Shown one piece after another: positions 1 through 9,907 of a DNA stretch of 42,532 nt. The notes beneath the pieces are model-generated. The model saw nothing but the letters and a program-made list of their open reading frames with translations. It was not told where the DNA came from and ran no database searches. Location of the stretch: contig JAQYVU010000034.1 in assembly GCA_030145385.1 (NCBI GenBank), forward strand, positions 1 through 42,532, given 5' to 3'. How positions within the stretch are numbered: the first letter of the stretch is position 1; each line of letters opens with the position of its first letter. The DNA comes from Desulfococcaceae bacterium (GTDB lineage Bacteria; Desulfobacterota; Desulfobacteria; Desulfobacterales; Desulfosalsimonadaceae). Made by a program: the position numbers and the translations under genes.

Positions 1-41
1 TTTAAAGGACTTTTCAAACTCAACCGGAAAATAAAAATAAA

Positions 42-86
42 AAACGGGAAAAGTGATGATTGAAGAAAATCACACTTTTCCCGTTT
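42..86 (-). terminator. Rho-independent terminator for the minus-strand mini-gene
   Basis: A perfect 14-bp inverted repeat (42-55 against 73-86) encloses a 17-nt loop. Read on the minus strand it is followed by a T-rich tract (complement of 41-30); the plus-strand side lacks a T run, so it terminates minus-strand transcription. The nearest minus-strand gene ends at 272, which leaves a 3' untranslated stretch of about 185 nt with no recognisable ORF. Confidence 0.7.
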
Positions 87-271
87 AAATATTTAAAAAG
101 CCTGCCGAATCATATCGCGTCTGAATGAAATCCTGATTTTTCTTGAGAATTCAAGGTGGACAGCCAAATTTTAAACATGGTTTAACTGCAGAAATACATT
201 TGGTACTCTGCGGATGAAAATTTGAGCCCAGCGGGAATTGAAAAAAATACGGATTTTCAGTCGGGCACTAA

Positions 272-367
272 CTATCTTTTGTTTCTCTGATGCCGTGTTC
301 GAGCTAACAGCTTTCGGTGTTTATGTTTTCGCATTTTTTTTCTTCTTTTTTTGATTACACTACCCAA
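272..367 (-). CDS. AURKAIP1/COX24 domain-containing mini-protein (31 aa)
   Basis: A 31-residue, extremely basic peptide, beginning MGSVIKKRRKKM and ending RHQRNKR. The opening matches the bacterial AURKAIP1/COX24 family as I remember it (related to mitochondrial small-subunit protein mS38), so a ribosome-associated role is likely but not shown here. The start is TTG at 367-365, chosen because a strong Shine-Dalgarno GGAGGTGAT lies at 379-371, four bases upstream. An internal ATG at 334-332 would remove the conserved first 11 residues. The gene is monocistronic, on the minus strand, divergent from the HExxH gene, with a terminator at 86-42. It is too short for ordinary ORF calling. The family call is from sequence pattern only. 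Confidence 0.82.
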   Translation of the reverse strand: MGSVIKKRRKKMRKHKHRKLLARTRHQRNKR

Positions 368-379
368 AGGATCACCTCC

Positions 380-542
380 AAAAAAATGATTTAAATAAAT
401 TAAAAAATATAACTTCATTTAATAACATAAACTAAATTTAAATGTCCATATTTTTTTTCTTTTAAAAAATGATTTTTAATTATATCTATGAGACAGATTC
501 CGTATTCTTTTTTTCGAATCAATGAAAAGTCAATAATTGTTG
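380..542. promoter_or_regulatory. AT-rich divergent intergenic region
   Basis: This very AT-rich stretch separates the minus-strand mini-gene from the plus-strand HExxH gene and must hold both promoters. No convincing -35/-10 pair could be singled out among the many A/T hexamers. Confidence 0.35.
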
Positions 543-1127
543 ATGGTTGATTCGATTTTACCTAATTTTGAAAAATCTTTTGCTTTTATGAAAAAATATC
601 AATATTTCAGTCCAAATGATATTCGTATCGTTAATAACTCAGTGGCCTTAGCCGAAGAGCTGGTCAGCAGTCATTATAAGCTGTCCTTTACTCAGTTGCT
701 ACATTTAAATTATGACGTGAAGACACTGGTTGATTTGACTGAAAATGAGATTGTGGATGATCCTTTTGCCCAGATTATTCGATACGCAGAAAAGACAAAA
801 AATGACTTGCCGGATGCGCCGGTAAAGGATTTTTATAAAGTATGCCTTCAGGATCATTCAATAATTAATGCCATGGAAAAATTCAAATATCTGGATTTAT
901 ATGCCTTTGCAGTATATATTGTCTGTCATGAGCTGATTCATATTATCCGTTTCAGAAGGTTTCTTCAGCATTTTGATGCCCCGTCCAATGAAAAAATGAA
1001 TGAAGAATTCCGTGTACATGTCAAAACGCATGAAATCCTCAGTAAGGTCAATATTAAACAATTGGGGCCTGTGCTGGAATTTTATAAAAACTGGCGACAG
1101 GTGCCTGACGGCCTGGAAAATTCATAA
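543..1127 (+). CDS. Small HExxH zincin-like protein of unknown function
   Basis: A protein of about 194 aa with no recognised family name. It is soluble: no signal peptide or membrane segment is visible. Its clearest feature is a VCHELIH segment, an HExxH zinc-protease signature in a hydrophobic helix, followed about 20-30 residues later by several Glu and His residues that could give a third metal ligand. That makes a small metallopeptidase or a zincin-fold protein plausible. No substrate can be inferred. The first ATG in a clean context is 543; in-frame TTG codons at 537 and 540 are alternatives, and no strong ribosome binding site decides between them. The next gene has its own promoter, so the two need not be co-transcribed. 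Confidence 0.7.
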   Translation: MVDSILPNFEKSFAFMKKYQYFSPNDIRIVNNSVALAEELVSSHYKLSFTQLLHLNYDVKTLVDLTENEIVDDPFAQIIRYAEKTKNDLPDAPVKDFYKVCLQDHSIINAMEKFKYLDLYAFAVYIVCHELIHIIRFRRFLQHFDAPSNEKMNEEFRVHVKTHEILSKVNIKQLGPVLEFYKNWRQVPDGLENS

Positions 1128-1144
1128 AAATTTTTTCCAGACCC

Positions 1145-1172
1145 TTGACAACTTTAAAAAATTAACTATATT
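1145..1172 (+). promoter_or_regulatory. Sigma70-type promoter of the fmdB-like gene
   Basis: A consensus -35 TTGACA (1145-1150) and a -10 TATATT (1167-1172) are separated by 16 bases. The fmdB-like ATG lies about 75 bases downstream. Confidence 0.65.
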
Positions 1173-1246
1173 CTTTGTGATTTTAAATTACTGTGATGTT
1201 AAGCAGTTGCTTGAAATCATTTTAAAAAAACAGGAGATGCTACAAG

Positions 1247-1525
1247 ATGCCGATTTACGAATATGAATGTGCCAAATGTGGACATATTCAGGAAATAATG
1301 CAGAAAATTTCGGACAAACCACTTTCCAAATGCCCCCAGTGTTCGGGGAAGCTTCATAAGCTAATTTCACAAAGTTCATTCCATTTAAAAGGAACCGGCT
1401 GGTATGTAACTGATTATGCTAATAAGACTAACAGTTCTTCTGCCCCGGTTAAAAATAAAGAAACTAAAAAAGCCGAAAAAAAATCATCTGAAAAAACAAC
1501 AACCAGCAAAACGGAAAGTTCTTAG
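1247..1525 (+). CDS. FmdB/CxxC-CxxC family zinc ribbon protein
   Basis: A 92-aa protein starting [12 protein letters not shown], the hallmark of the FmdB-type zinc ribbon family. Two CxxC pairs (CAKC and CPQC, residues about 8-11 and 28-31) form one zinc ribbon. The GTGWY-type motif (residues about 49-53) is also typical, and the tail is a low-complexity Lys/Ser/Thr/Glu stretch. Despite the name 'FmdB regulatory protein', the molecular function of the family is not settled. CAGGAG lies a suitable distance upstream of the ATG. A consensus promoter directly upstream suggests its own transcription unit. Confidence 0.88.
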   Translation: MPIYEYECAKCGHIQEIMQKISDKPLSKCPQCSGKLHKLISQSSFHLKGTGWYVTDYANKTNSSSAPVKNKETKKAEKKSSEKTTTSKTESS

Positions 1526-1672
1526 TAATTGTTATCAGATGATGGTTTAAAATATTGCCGACCAGAGTGAATATCACTTTTTACGATGGTTTTAATTATA
1601 TTTAATGATTTATTCAGGCGCAAAGGCGCTTTTCGTTAAATATTTATTTGAATATTGTATTTCATGGATTGT

Positions 1673-1709
1673 GTAACTATATTCTGAGTTACTCAAATCG
1701 CAATATAAT
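1673..1709 (+). promoter_or_regulatory. Candidate groESL promoter/operator region
   Basis: A consensus -10 hexamer TATAAT (1704-1709) lies about 110 bases before groES. Just upstream, in the -35 region, is an inverted repeat GTAACT-N8-AGTTAC (1673-1678 and 1687-1692). No good -35 hexamer is visible. The classical CIRCE/HrcA operator (TTAGCACTC-N9-GAGTGCTAA) is absent from the leader. The repeat is a possible operator, but this is inference. Nothing else stands out in 1526-1817. Confidence 0.35.
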
Positions 1710-1817
1710 AATTCATGATTCAATATTTATTGTATTTTGGAACAACTTTTTAAAGTTATGATTGATTTTACTAAAGAAAGATAAAACTCAAAAAAAGGGA
1801 AAAGGAGAAGAAGTAAA

Positions 1818-2105
1818 ATGAAAATCAGACCATTGCAAGATCGAATTCTGGTTAAACGGGTTGAAGAGGAATCTAAGACCAAGGGGGGAATCATTATTCC
1901 TGATAGCGCAAAAGAAAAGCCGGCCGAAGGCGTTGTTGTAGCAGTCGGATCAGGCAAGCGTGCTGATGACGGAAAGCTGATTGCGCTTGATGTCAAAAAA
2001 GGTGATCGTGTATTATTCGCCAAATATGCCGGCACAGACGTTAAAATTAATGATGAAGAACATTTAATCATGCGTGAAGACGATATCTTAGGAATAATTG
2101 AATAA
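1818..2105 (+). CDS. groES: Co-chaperonin GroES
   Basis: A 95-aa 10-kDa chaperonin of normal length. It caps the GroEL ring and closes the folding chamber. Diagnostic stretches are the N-terminal [13 protein letters not shown], the mobile-loop region with [16 protein letters not shown] (residues about 20-35) and the C-terminal [12 protein letters not shown] purine-rich ribosome binding site (AAAGGAGAAG) precedes the ATG. groEL follows after about 20 nt, so the two form the usual operon. Confidence 0.97.
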   Translation: MKIRPLQDRILVKRVEEESKTKGGIIIPDSAKEKPAEGVVVAVGSGKRADDGKLIALDVKKGDRVLFAKYAGTDVKINDEEHLIMREDDILGIIE

Positions 2106-3782
<1,677 letters not shown>

Positions 3783-3822
3783 TCCATCCCTATCTGTTTT
3801 TTTTGATATATCTGTTCAAATG

Positions 3823-3856
3823 CCTTCACGCAGCAATGCGTGAAGGTATTTTTTTT
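3823..3856 (+). terminator. Rho-independent terminator after groEL
   Basis: A perfect 10-bp stem (3823-3832 against 3837-3846) with a GCAA tetraloop is followed by a run of eight T residues (3849-3856). Confidence 0.93.
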
Positions 3857-4160
3857 GCCGGACGGGAACAGTAATCCAGGTTGAGCGGTTTTCAAGTTAG
3901 CCCCTGATACAAAAAGCAGAATACAAAAAACAGAATACAAGGGAAATGCTGTTTCGCTATAGTCCGCTATGCGATGCGGCATGTCGCATTCAGAGCGTGC
4001 TGCCGAACCCATTTGACTTGACACTTGGCATGTTGTCGGATAGTTTCGATTAAGAATTTTTTATGTGTGTGTGAGCAATGAGGAAAACGTGCCATAAAAA
4101 AAGATTGCGGTTTTCGGGTACGACGGACAATTAATTCAAAGCAATGGGAGACTCCTTCTT
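3857..4160 (+). promoter_or_regulatory. Intergenic region with tol operon promoter candidate
   Basis: These 304 bases hold no gene. A -35 TTGACA (4018-4023) and a weaker -10 TAGTTT (4041-4046) with a 17-base spacer lie about 115 bases before tolQ and are the best promoter for the tol operon. A short direct repeat CAGAATACAA occurs twice near 3917-3940. Nothing else is evident. Confidence 0.45.
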
Positions 4161-4886
4161 ATGGTTTCTGAAAGGCTTGATGTCATTCATATGATATTAA
4201 ACGCCGGTTTAATGGTTCAGTTTGTGATGCTTTTGTTGTTTCTGTTTTCGGTGGCTTCCTGGGCGATTATTCTGATCAAGTATTTTCAAATCCGAAAAGC
4301 GTATAAAGAATCCGCATTTTTTGTTGAGTATTTCTGGAAGTCCAAGGATTTTTCAGATGCGTTTTCCAGAGCAAAAGGACTGGAGTTCAGTCCTATTGCG
4401 CGGGCTTTTCGCATCGCATATCTTGAGTTGAGAAAAATTTATACGGACGGACTCCCGCGTGAAAACAAAAGTAATGAAAAACAGATTTCCCGTGATGAGG
4501 GTGTTAAAGGTTTTGAAAATGTCAAACGGGCACTGCACCGCTCAAGCAATACGGAGAGTATCCGCCTGATCCAGATGGTGCCGTTTTTGGCAACTACCGG
4601 TAATACCGCGCCGTTTATCGGGTTGTTCGGAACCGTATGGGGGATCATGAATTCATTTCACAGCATTGCCTTCCAGAAAGGATCTTCCACGATTGCAGCT
4701 GTTGCCCCGGGAATATCGGAAGCTTTGGTTGCGACAGCCGCAGGGCTCGCCGTGGCCATACCCGCAGTCATTGCGTATAATTATTTTACCCAGAAGATAC
4801 GAATTATTGAATCCGAACTGGACAGTTTCTCTTCTGATTTTCTAAATATCATTGAAAGAGAACTGATCTTTTCCCGGGAGGTTTAA
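4161..4886 (+). CDS. tolQ: Tol-Pal system proton channel subunit TolQ
   Basis: A 241-aa MotA/TolQ/ExbB-family inner membrane protein. With TolR it forms the proton-driven motor that energises the Tol-Pal system for outer-membrane constriction at division. Three membrane segments fall at residues about 14-40, 139-166 and 185-209. The second carries the family signature around GNTAPFIGLFGTVWGI. A GGGAG ribosome binding site lies about 10 bases before the ATG. First gene of the tolQ-tolR-tolA-tolB-pal-cpoB run, which argues for TolQ rather than ExbB. Confidence 0.93.
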   Translation: MVSERLDVIHMILNAGLMVQFVMLLLFLFSVASWAIILIKYFQIRKAYKESAFFVEYFWKSKDFSDAFSRAKGLEFSPIARAFRIAYLELRKIYTDGLPRENKSNEKQISRDEGVKGFENVKRALHRSSNTESIRLIQMVPFLATTGNTAPFIGLFGTVWGIMNSFHSIAFQKGSSTIAAVAPGISEALVATAAGLAVAIPAVIAYNYFTQKIRIIESELDSFSSDFLNIIERELIFSREV

Positions 4887-4888
4887 AA

Positions 4889-5317
4889 ATGGCGCCCGGT
4901 CGTAATAACAATGACTCATTGATGTCCGAGATAAATGTCACCCCGTTTGTTGATGTTATGCTGGTGCTGCTGATTATTTTTATGGTCACGGCCCCGATGA
5001 TGGTTCAGGGTGTTAATGTCACTCTTCCCCAAGCTGAAAATTCAGACAGCATTGCTACTGAAGAGGAACAGCTGATCGTTTCGATTGATAAGGACAATAA
5101 GATCCTGATCAATGATTTTGAAGTGGGAATTGATTTTTTAAACGAAAAGCTGACAACGATTTTTAAAAACCGTACGACAAAAAATGTTTTTTTAAAAGCA
5201 GATACGAATGTTCCTTACGGTACCGTCGTTCGAGTCATGTCTGAAATAAAGGGCGCCGGCGTTGAAAAACTCGGAATGGTGACCTTGCCGCTGGAGCCCA
5301 CTGGATCCAAACTTTAA
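4889..5317 (+). CDS. tolR: Tol-Pal system protein TolR
   Basis: A 142-aa ExbD/TolR-family protein: short cytoplasmic N-terminus, a single membrane helix (residues about 21-39) and a periplasmic domain. The motif NVTPFVDVMLVLLIIFMV contains Asp22, the proton-carrying residue of the TolQR motor. It starts 2 nt after the tolQ stop, with GGGAGG as ribosome binding site inside the end of tolQ, so the two are translationally linked. Confidence 0.94.
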   Translation: MAPGRNNNDSLMSEINVTPFVDVMLVLLIIFMVTAPMMVQGVNVTLPQAENSDSIATEEEQLIVSIDKDNKILINDFEVGIDFLNEKLTTIFKNRTTKNVFLKADTNVPYGTVVRVMSEIKGAGVEKLGMVTLPLEPTGSKL

Positions 5318-5352
5318 GCATGATTGATTCATAAAAAAAAATTTACAAATCA

Positions 5353-6255
5353 ATGATACAGCCTGCTTTAATAGCTTACGATATTGACGATCAAATTCGA
5401 AGTTTTTTGATCTTTGCGCTCATATCGTTTATCTGCCATATAATCATTTTTGCAATGGTCGCGTTTGTTCATTTTCCCGCTTCTTTTGAGCGGCGGATGG
5501 AACTGCCACCTTCTATCGATGTTGATCTGCTGGCGTTTAACCCGGAAACACCGCTGCCGCCGGCAAAAGTTGAAAATTCTGTTGTTCCGCCCCCGGTTTC
5601 CCGGGCTCCGGCATCTCCTGCTGATCAGCTGATGGATAAAATAGCAAAAATGCCTGTTCACAGCGAGCCGGAAATCTTGCCGGTTAAAAAAGGATTGCAG
5701 AAGAAAAAGAACCCCGCAGATTATGTGGTAGAAAAGCCTCAAAAACAAAAAAAAACTAAAAAGCCGCTGACAAAAAAGAAGATTGATACGGAGCAAGTCC
5801 TCAAAAATGCCGTAACAAGAATTGAAAAACAATCAGAAGCATCTCATCCGAAATCGGTTTCGGATCGAATTGAAAGTTTGAAAAAAGAGGTCCGGAAGCA
5901 AACCGGTAAACCCTCAGGGTCAACCTCTGCGGCTGTCACGTCAGGTAACGCGTACCCGAAGGATTTCAGCCAGATTGAAATTTTCCAGGCGGACGTATCG
6001 GTTCGTATGAAAAACAACTGGGTGTTTTCCGAAAAACTGGCCGGAGAAACCAAGGGGCTGGAAAGTCGACTGGTAATAAAAGTTCTGCCGGATGGTACGA
6101 TTACCGATGTGTGGTTTGACAAGCGTTCAGGCAATGAATATTTAGATAATTCCGCTTATAAAACGGTTATGAAATCAAATCCGCTGCCCCCGCTGCCGGC
6201 GGGATTGCCCTATTATCATCTGCTTCTCGGGTTTACGCCTTCCGGCTTGAATTAA
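5353..6255 (+). CDS. tolA: TolA/TonB-like energy transducer
   Basis: A 300-aa protein with one N-terminal membrane anchor (residues about 15-37), a Pro-rich then Lys-rich periplasmic linker (about 55-200) and a C-terminal TonB/TolA-type domain (about 210-300). That domain shows the pattern RLVIKVLPDGTITDVWFDKRSGN...LDNSA. It would carry energy from TolQR to TolB and Pal across the periplasm. The linker is shorter and less helical than in enterobacterial TolA, and the C-terminal domain resembles TonB, so a 'TonB family protein' label would also be fair. Position between tolR and tolB supports the TolA role. Confidence 0.85.
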   Translation: MIQPALIAYDIDDQIRSFLIFALISFICHIIIFAMVAFVHFPASFERRMELPPSIDVDLLAFNPETPLPPAKVENSVVPPPVSRAPASPADQLMDKIAKMPVHSEPEILPVKKGLQKKKNPADYVVEKPQKQKKTKKPLTKKKIDTEQVLKNAVTRIEKQSEASHPKSVSDRIESLKKEVRKQTGKPSGSTSAAVTSGNAYPKDFSQIEIFQADVSVRMKNNWVFSEKLAGETKGLESRLVIKVLPDGTITDVWFDKRSGNEYLDNSAYKTVMKSNPLPPLPAGLPYYHLLLGFTPSGLN

Positions 6256-6285
6256 TAAAAATTTAATCAAAACCATCTTGAGCCC

Positions 6286-7632
6286 ATGTCGCAATTTATG
6301 AAAATGAAATTATCCAATATTCACTTCCTGGTCGCTTATGTGCTGCTGATATCCTTATTTTTAAGCCCGCAATGCTGTTTTGCGGATTATGATTATATTA
6401 AAATCAGTGATCCGTTTTTAAATAAAATCCCGGTTGCCGTTCCTGTCTTTAAAAGCCTGTCCGAAGAATCCGCCGGAAAAGAGATTCCAGTTACGGCGTC
6501 TGACCTGGTCAAAGAATTTCTTGCGTTTACCGGCTATTTCAAAATGATTGATCGGGAGGCATTTTTAGAAGATCTTCAGGTAAAAGGAATTACCGGTCCT
6601 AAAATAAATTTTGATAACTGGAGGGATATTGGTGCTGAGCTGCTGATTACCGGGGGGGTAACCATAAAAGGCGACCAGCTGCAAATCGAATTTCGTTTGT
6701 TTGATACCTTTAAATCCGAACTGCTTTTCGGCAAACGCTACAAGGGCCGCCTTGATGATCAGCGTAAAATTGTGCTTCGATTCTGCAGTGAAATGGTTTA
6801 TCGGTTAACCGGAAAACGAGGCGTCTTTGAAAGCATGATTGCATTTGTCTCCACGGCTACAGGAAACAAAGAAGTCTTTACCTGTGAGTTTGACGGTTAT
6901 GACGTAAAACAGGCGACACAGTCAAAATCCCTGACATTATTCCCGGCCTGGTCTCCGGATGGTTCATCTATCGCTTATACTTCGTACAAGAATGATAAGC
7001 CGGAAATTTTTATCAAACACCTTCGTGATAGAACGGAAAAAAGGATTTCATTTGACGGGATAAACATTACGCCGGTATGGATGTCCGGGAAAAAACAAAT
7101 GGGAGCCACCTTGTCATTTGAAGGTGACGAAGAAATATATCTTTTGACCGAAAGCGGAAAAATTGATAAAAGGTTAACTAAAAATTGGGGCATCGATGTT
7201 TCCCCGACGTTTTCGCCTGACGATAAAATGATGGCGTTTGTTTCCAACAGATTTGGTAGTCCTCAGATTTTTATTCAAAATCTGGATACAGGGGCTGTCA
7301 GACGTCTGACTTATGAAGGGAAATACAATACGCAGCCGGAATGGTCGCCTGCGGGAGATCGGATTGTTTATTCCGGCATGGAAAAAGGCCAGATCAATAT
7401 TTTTGTTATTAATACGGATGGAGGGGACATAAAGCAGTTAACCCGGGATGCGGGTAGCAATGAGTCGCCTTCATGGTCCCCGGATGGGAGTCTGATTGTA
7501 TTTAGTTCAACGCGTACGGGAAAATCCCGAATTTTTGTCATGACCGCATCCGGTACGGATCAGCGGGCTTTGCTCACGCTTTCCGGTGAGCAGACAGACC
7601 CGGCATGGTCGCCTTCGTTCAAGGAGTATTAA
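6286..7632 (+). CDS. tolB: Tol-Pal system beta-propeller protein TolB
   Basis: A 448-aa periplasmic protein that binds Pal and the transducer. A hydrophobic signal peptide covers residues about 8-35, ending near CCFADYD. An N-terminal TolB domain (about 40-180) is followed by a beta-propeller with repeats of the type PAWSPDGSSIAY, PTFSPDDKMMAF, PEWSPAGDRIVY, PSWSPDGSLIVF and PAWSPS. Length is normal. The ATG at 6286 gives a slightly long N-region; ATG codons at 6298 and 6304 are alternatives. Confidence 0.94.
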   Translation: MSQFMKMKLSNIHFLVAYVLLISLFLSPQCCFADYDYIKISDPFLNKIPVAVPVFKSLSEESAGKEIPVTASDLVKEFLAFTGYFKMIDREAFLEDLQVKGITGPKINFDNWRDIGAELLITGGVTIKGDQLQIEFRLFDTFKSELLFGKRYKGRLDDQRKIVLRFCSEMVYRLTGKRGVFESMIAFVSTATGNKEVFTCEFDGYDVKQATQSKSLTLFPAWSPDGSSIAYTSYKNDKPEIFIKHLRDRTEKRISFDGINITPVWMSGKKQMGATLSFEGDEEIYLLTESGKIDKRLTKNWGIDVSPTFSPDDKMMAFVSNRFGSPQIFIQNLDTGAVRRLTYEGKYNTQPEWSPAGDRIVYSGMEKGQINIFVINTDGGDIKQLTRDAGSNESPSWSPDGSLIVFSSTRTGKSRIFVMTASGTDQRALLTLSGEQTDPAWSPSFKEY

Positions 7633-7743
7633 AAGACGGTTTTCATTAACAGTATGGATAAAATGTCTTAAGCCGATACAGAGCGTTTGGACATACGGTA
7701 CTGTGAAAAAATAATGAACTTAATTCTATTTAGGAGAAGCAAC

Positions 7744-8328
7744 ATGAAAAAAAGTAATATTTGTTATAAAATCGGATTGGTTATTCTCATGGTTGGCTTT
7801 TTAGTAACAGTATCGTCATGTTCCAAGAAAAAGTCTCGTCTGGATCCAATGGAGGCGTATCCGTCTGAAACAGAAATTAGTGCTGCCGGTGAACAAGGTG
7901 GCGATGCCGTACAAACTATGACTGAAGAAGAATTGGAAGCTCAACGGATTCAGGAACAGGAAGCGGTAAGGATTAAGGAAGAAGCCCGCATGAATTTCGT
8001 GAATGATGACGTTTATTTCGGCTTTGATGATGTTACGCTCACTTCAAGTGCCCGGATGGTTCTCAAGCAGAAAGTCGCATGGCTTAGAGAAAACCCCGGT
8101 GCTTCGGTTTTGATTGAAGGGCATTGTGATGAAAGAGGTACTGAAGAATATAATATTGCCCTGGGACAAAGACGCGCGCAGAGTGTCAAAGCCTTTTTGA
8201 TTAATGCCGGTATCAGCGCCTCTCGATTAAGCTCAATCAGCTACGGTGAAGAACGGCCGGTTGATTTTGGCAACAATGAAAGCGCCTGGGGTAAAAATCG
8301 GCGGGCACACTTTAAAATTCAAAACTAA
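7744..8328 (+). CDS. pal: Peptidoglycan-associated lipoprotein Pal
   Basis: A 194-aa outer-membrane lipoprotein that ties the outer membrane to peptidoglycan. The start at 7744 is chosen because TAGGAGAAG lies just upstream and the protein then begins with a lipoprotein signal peptide whose lipobox Cys is residue 26 (VSSC); the longer reading from 7687 would bury this signal. A Glu-rich segment (about 60-85) precedes the OmpA C-terminal domain (about 90-194), with the peptidoglycan-binding pattern GHCDERGTEEYN..LGQRRA. Follows tolB as in the canonical cluster. Confidence 0.95.
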   Translation: MKKSNICYKIGLVILMVGFLVTVSSCSKKKSRLDPMEAYPSETEISAAGEQGGDAVQTMTEEELEAQRIQEQEAVRIKEEARMNFVNDDVYFGFDDVTLTSSARMVLKQKVAWLRENPGASVLIEGHCDERGTEEYNIALGQRRAQSVKAFLINAGISASRLSSISYGEERPVDFGNNESAWGKNRRAHFKIQN

Positions 8329-8391
8329 TACGAATGCCGGGGTCTTAAGTGCTGATCCTGTAAAAAAGTCAGAAGTAACGGATAAATCGAC

Positions 8392-8425
8392 ATAACGCTG
8401 CAGCCAATAAAGGCTGCAGCGTTAT
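8392..8425 (+). terminator. Strong hairpin after pal, probable terminator or attenuator
   Basis: A perfect 14-bp stem (8392-8405 against 8412-8425) has a 6-nt loop AATAAA. The following sequence is only moderately T-rich, so it may terminate weakly or stabilise the pal message and lower expression of cpoB downstream. Confidence 0.6.
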
Positions 8426-8529
8426 CCGGTTTGATTTTTACCGTAGTATTTCTTTCATAACCATCACCTTTTCGGTACGTTTTAATTCCCGTCAATATGT
8501 TGCCTCCAATAAAGCGAGAGATGTCAGTC

Positions 8530-9366
8530 ATGCGAATCGAATTTATTTTAGTGATATGTGCCCTGATGATTTTTCCCGGATGTGCGCTGAATCAAGATGT
8601 CAAATACCTTGAACGGCGCATGTCGCAGCTGGAAATTGAAAATCAGTCTCTGCAAAAGAAAATCCAGCAATTAAAAGTTGATATTGAAAGTCAGGAAGCC
8701 ATCGAAAACAGCATACGGGACATGTATGCCGGGCAGGGGGCAGAATTTTTTCAATTTAAAGAGGAGATCAGGCGTTTAAACGGCCGGTTTGATGAGACTG
8801 AACATCGGGCCAATCTCGGAATTCAGGCGCTGACGGATTCTTTGAAAAATAGCGGCAACACCATTGACCATTTTTCACAAACGGTTTTGCAAAATAAAAA
8901 CCGGATTCAGCGTATCGAGAATTATGTCGGGTTTGAGCCCGGCGGGGATAACGCTGAAAAGGACAAAAATGCGCCGGTGACCAAGGATAAAATGTCTGAA
9001 GACGAGTTGTACAAAGTCTCCAAGCAGGCTTATGATCGTGCCGACTATGAGACAGCGCGTCAGGGGTTTGAAAAGTTTTTAGAAATATATCCAAAATCAG
9101 ATAAATCAGATAATGCCCGTTTCTGGATCGGGGAGATTTATTTTAATGAAGGATGGTATCAGAAAGCGATAATTGAATACCAGGAAGTGATTGAAAATTA
9201 TCCAAAGGGCAATAAAATTCAGTCAGCATATTTAAAACAGGGGATTGCCTTTCATAAACTCGGAGAAGATGCTAATGCCCTGCTGGTCTTAAAGGAACTG
9301 ATCAAAAAATATCCGGATGCAAATGAAGCCAAAATTGCCCGGCAGAAGGTTTCTCAGATTGAGTAA
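8530..9366 (+). CDS. cpoB: Tol-Pal accessory protein CpoB/YbgF
   Basis: About 278 aa. In E. coli this protein links septal peptidoglycan synthesis to Tol-Pal constriction. The chosen start (MRIEFILVICALMIFPGC) gives a signal sequence ending in a lipobox-like FPGC with Cys18, so it may be a lipoprotein; E. coli CpoB is not lipidated. ATG 8521 and 8497 are in-frame alternatives. A coiled coil (about 22-65) is followed by C-terminal tetratricopeptide repeats (about 160-275) with Y..A...Y..A..GF..FL..YP patterns. It closes the tol-pal block. Confidence 0.88.
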   Translation: MRIEFILVICALMIFPGCALNQDVKYLERRMSQLEIENQSLQKKIQQLKVDIESQEAIENSIRDMYAGQGAEFFQFKEEIRRLNGRFDETEHRANLGIQALTDSLKNSGNTIDHFSQTVLQNKNRIQRIENYVGFEPGGDNAEKDKNAPVTKDKMSEDELYKVSKQAYDRADYETARQGFEKFLEIYPKSDKSDNARFWIGEIYFNEGWYQKAIIEYQEVIENYPKGNKIQSAYLKQGIAFHKLGEDANALLVLKELIKKYPDANEAKIARQKVSQIE

Positions 9367-9405
9367 AATGTATTTCATATTTTTCTTTCCAGTGGATGAT
9401 TAAGG

Positions 9406-9894
9406 GTGTTGATTAAGGTTGTCGGAATTGATCCTGGCTTAGCCGCAACAGGTATTGCGGTTCTGAAAGGGACCGGATTGTCCGTAAAAAGTTTTTCATA
9501 CGGAACAATCAAGACATCCCCGCTGTATAAACTTTCCGATCGGCTAAATTTGATTTACACCAGGCTTTCATCGTTATTAGACAATGAATCCCCCGATTTT
9601 ATGGTGGTGGAAGATGTGTTTTCCGTTGAGAAATTTCCCCAGTCGGGAATAACGCTAGGCAAAGTCACCGGCGTCATATTGCTTGCCGGATGCCGGAAAA
9701 ATATACCTGTTATGGAGATTCCCGTTCGTGAGGCCAAACAGGTATTGACAGGAAGTGGAAGTGCAGGCAAAAAACAGCTGGAAGAAAGTGTCAGACGTCG
9801 CCTGAACCATCAAAAGCCTATCAAGCCATATCATGCATCGGATGCAATGGCGCTGGCAATGATCGGGCTCTTTCGGTGGGATGGTCAAATATGA
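9406..9894 (+). CDS. ruvC: Holliday junction resolvase RuvC
   Basis: A 162-aa RuvC nuclease, which cuts Holliday junctions symmetrically. Four metal ligands are visible: Asp9 (GIDPG), Glu69 (VVEDVF), His143 and Asp146 (HASDAMALA). His at the third position is a known RuvC variant, as in the Thermus enzyme. There is no ATG: the reading frame opens with GTG at 9406, with TTG at 9409 as alternative, and the ribosome binding site is weak (TAAGG directly before). ruvA follows after 13 nt. Confidence 0.94.
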   Translation: MLIKVVGIDPGLAATGIAVLKGTGLSVKSFSYGTIKTSPLYKLSDRLNLIYTRLSSLLDNESPDFMVVEDVFSVEKFPQSGITLGKVTGVILLAGCRKNIPVMEIPVREAKQVLTGSGSAGKKQLEESVRRRLNHQKPIKPYHASDAMALAMIGLFRWDGQI

Positions 9895-9907
9895 AGAATG
9901 AATCACT

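Noticed and set aside
369-379. GGATCACCTCC, identical to the 3' end of 16S rRNA
   Set aside because: No rRNA sequence precedes it. It is the complement of the Shine-Dalgarno sequence of the minus-strand mini-gene, which explains the identity to the anti-SD region.
1526-1817. Search for the CIRCE operator before groES
   Set aside because: The TTAGCACTC-N9-GAGTGCTAA pattern is absent; only an unrelated inverted repeat is present.
5368-5832. 154-codon minus-strand frame opposite the tolA-like gene
   Set aside because: Antisense shadow of a Lys- and Pro-rich coding stretch; no start signals or recognisable domain.
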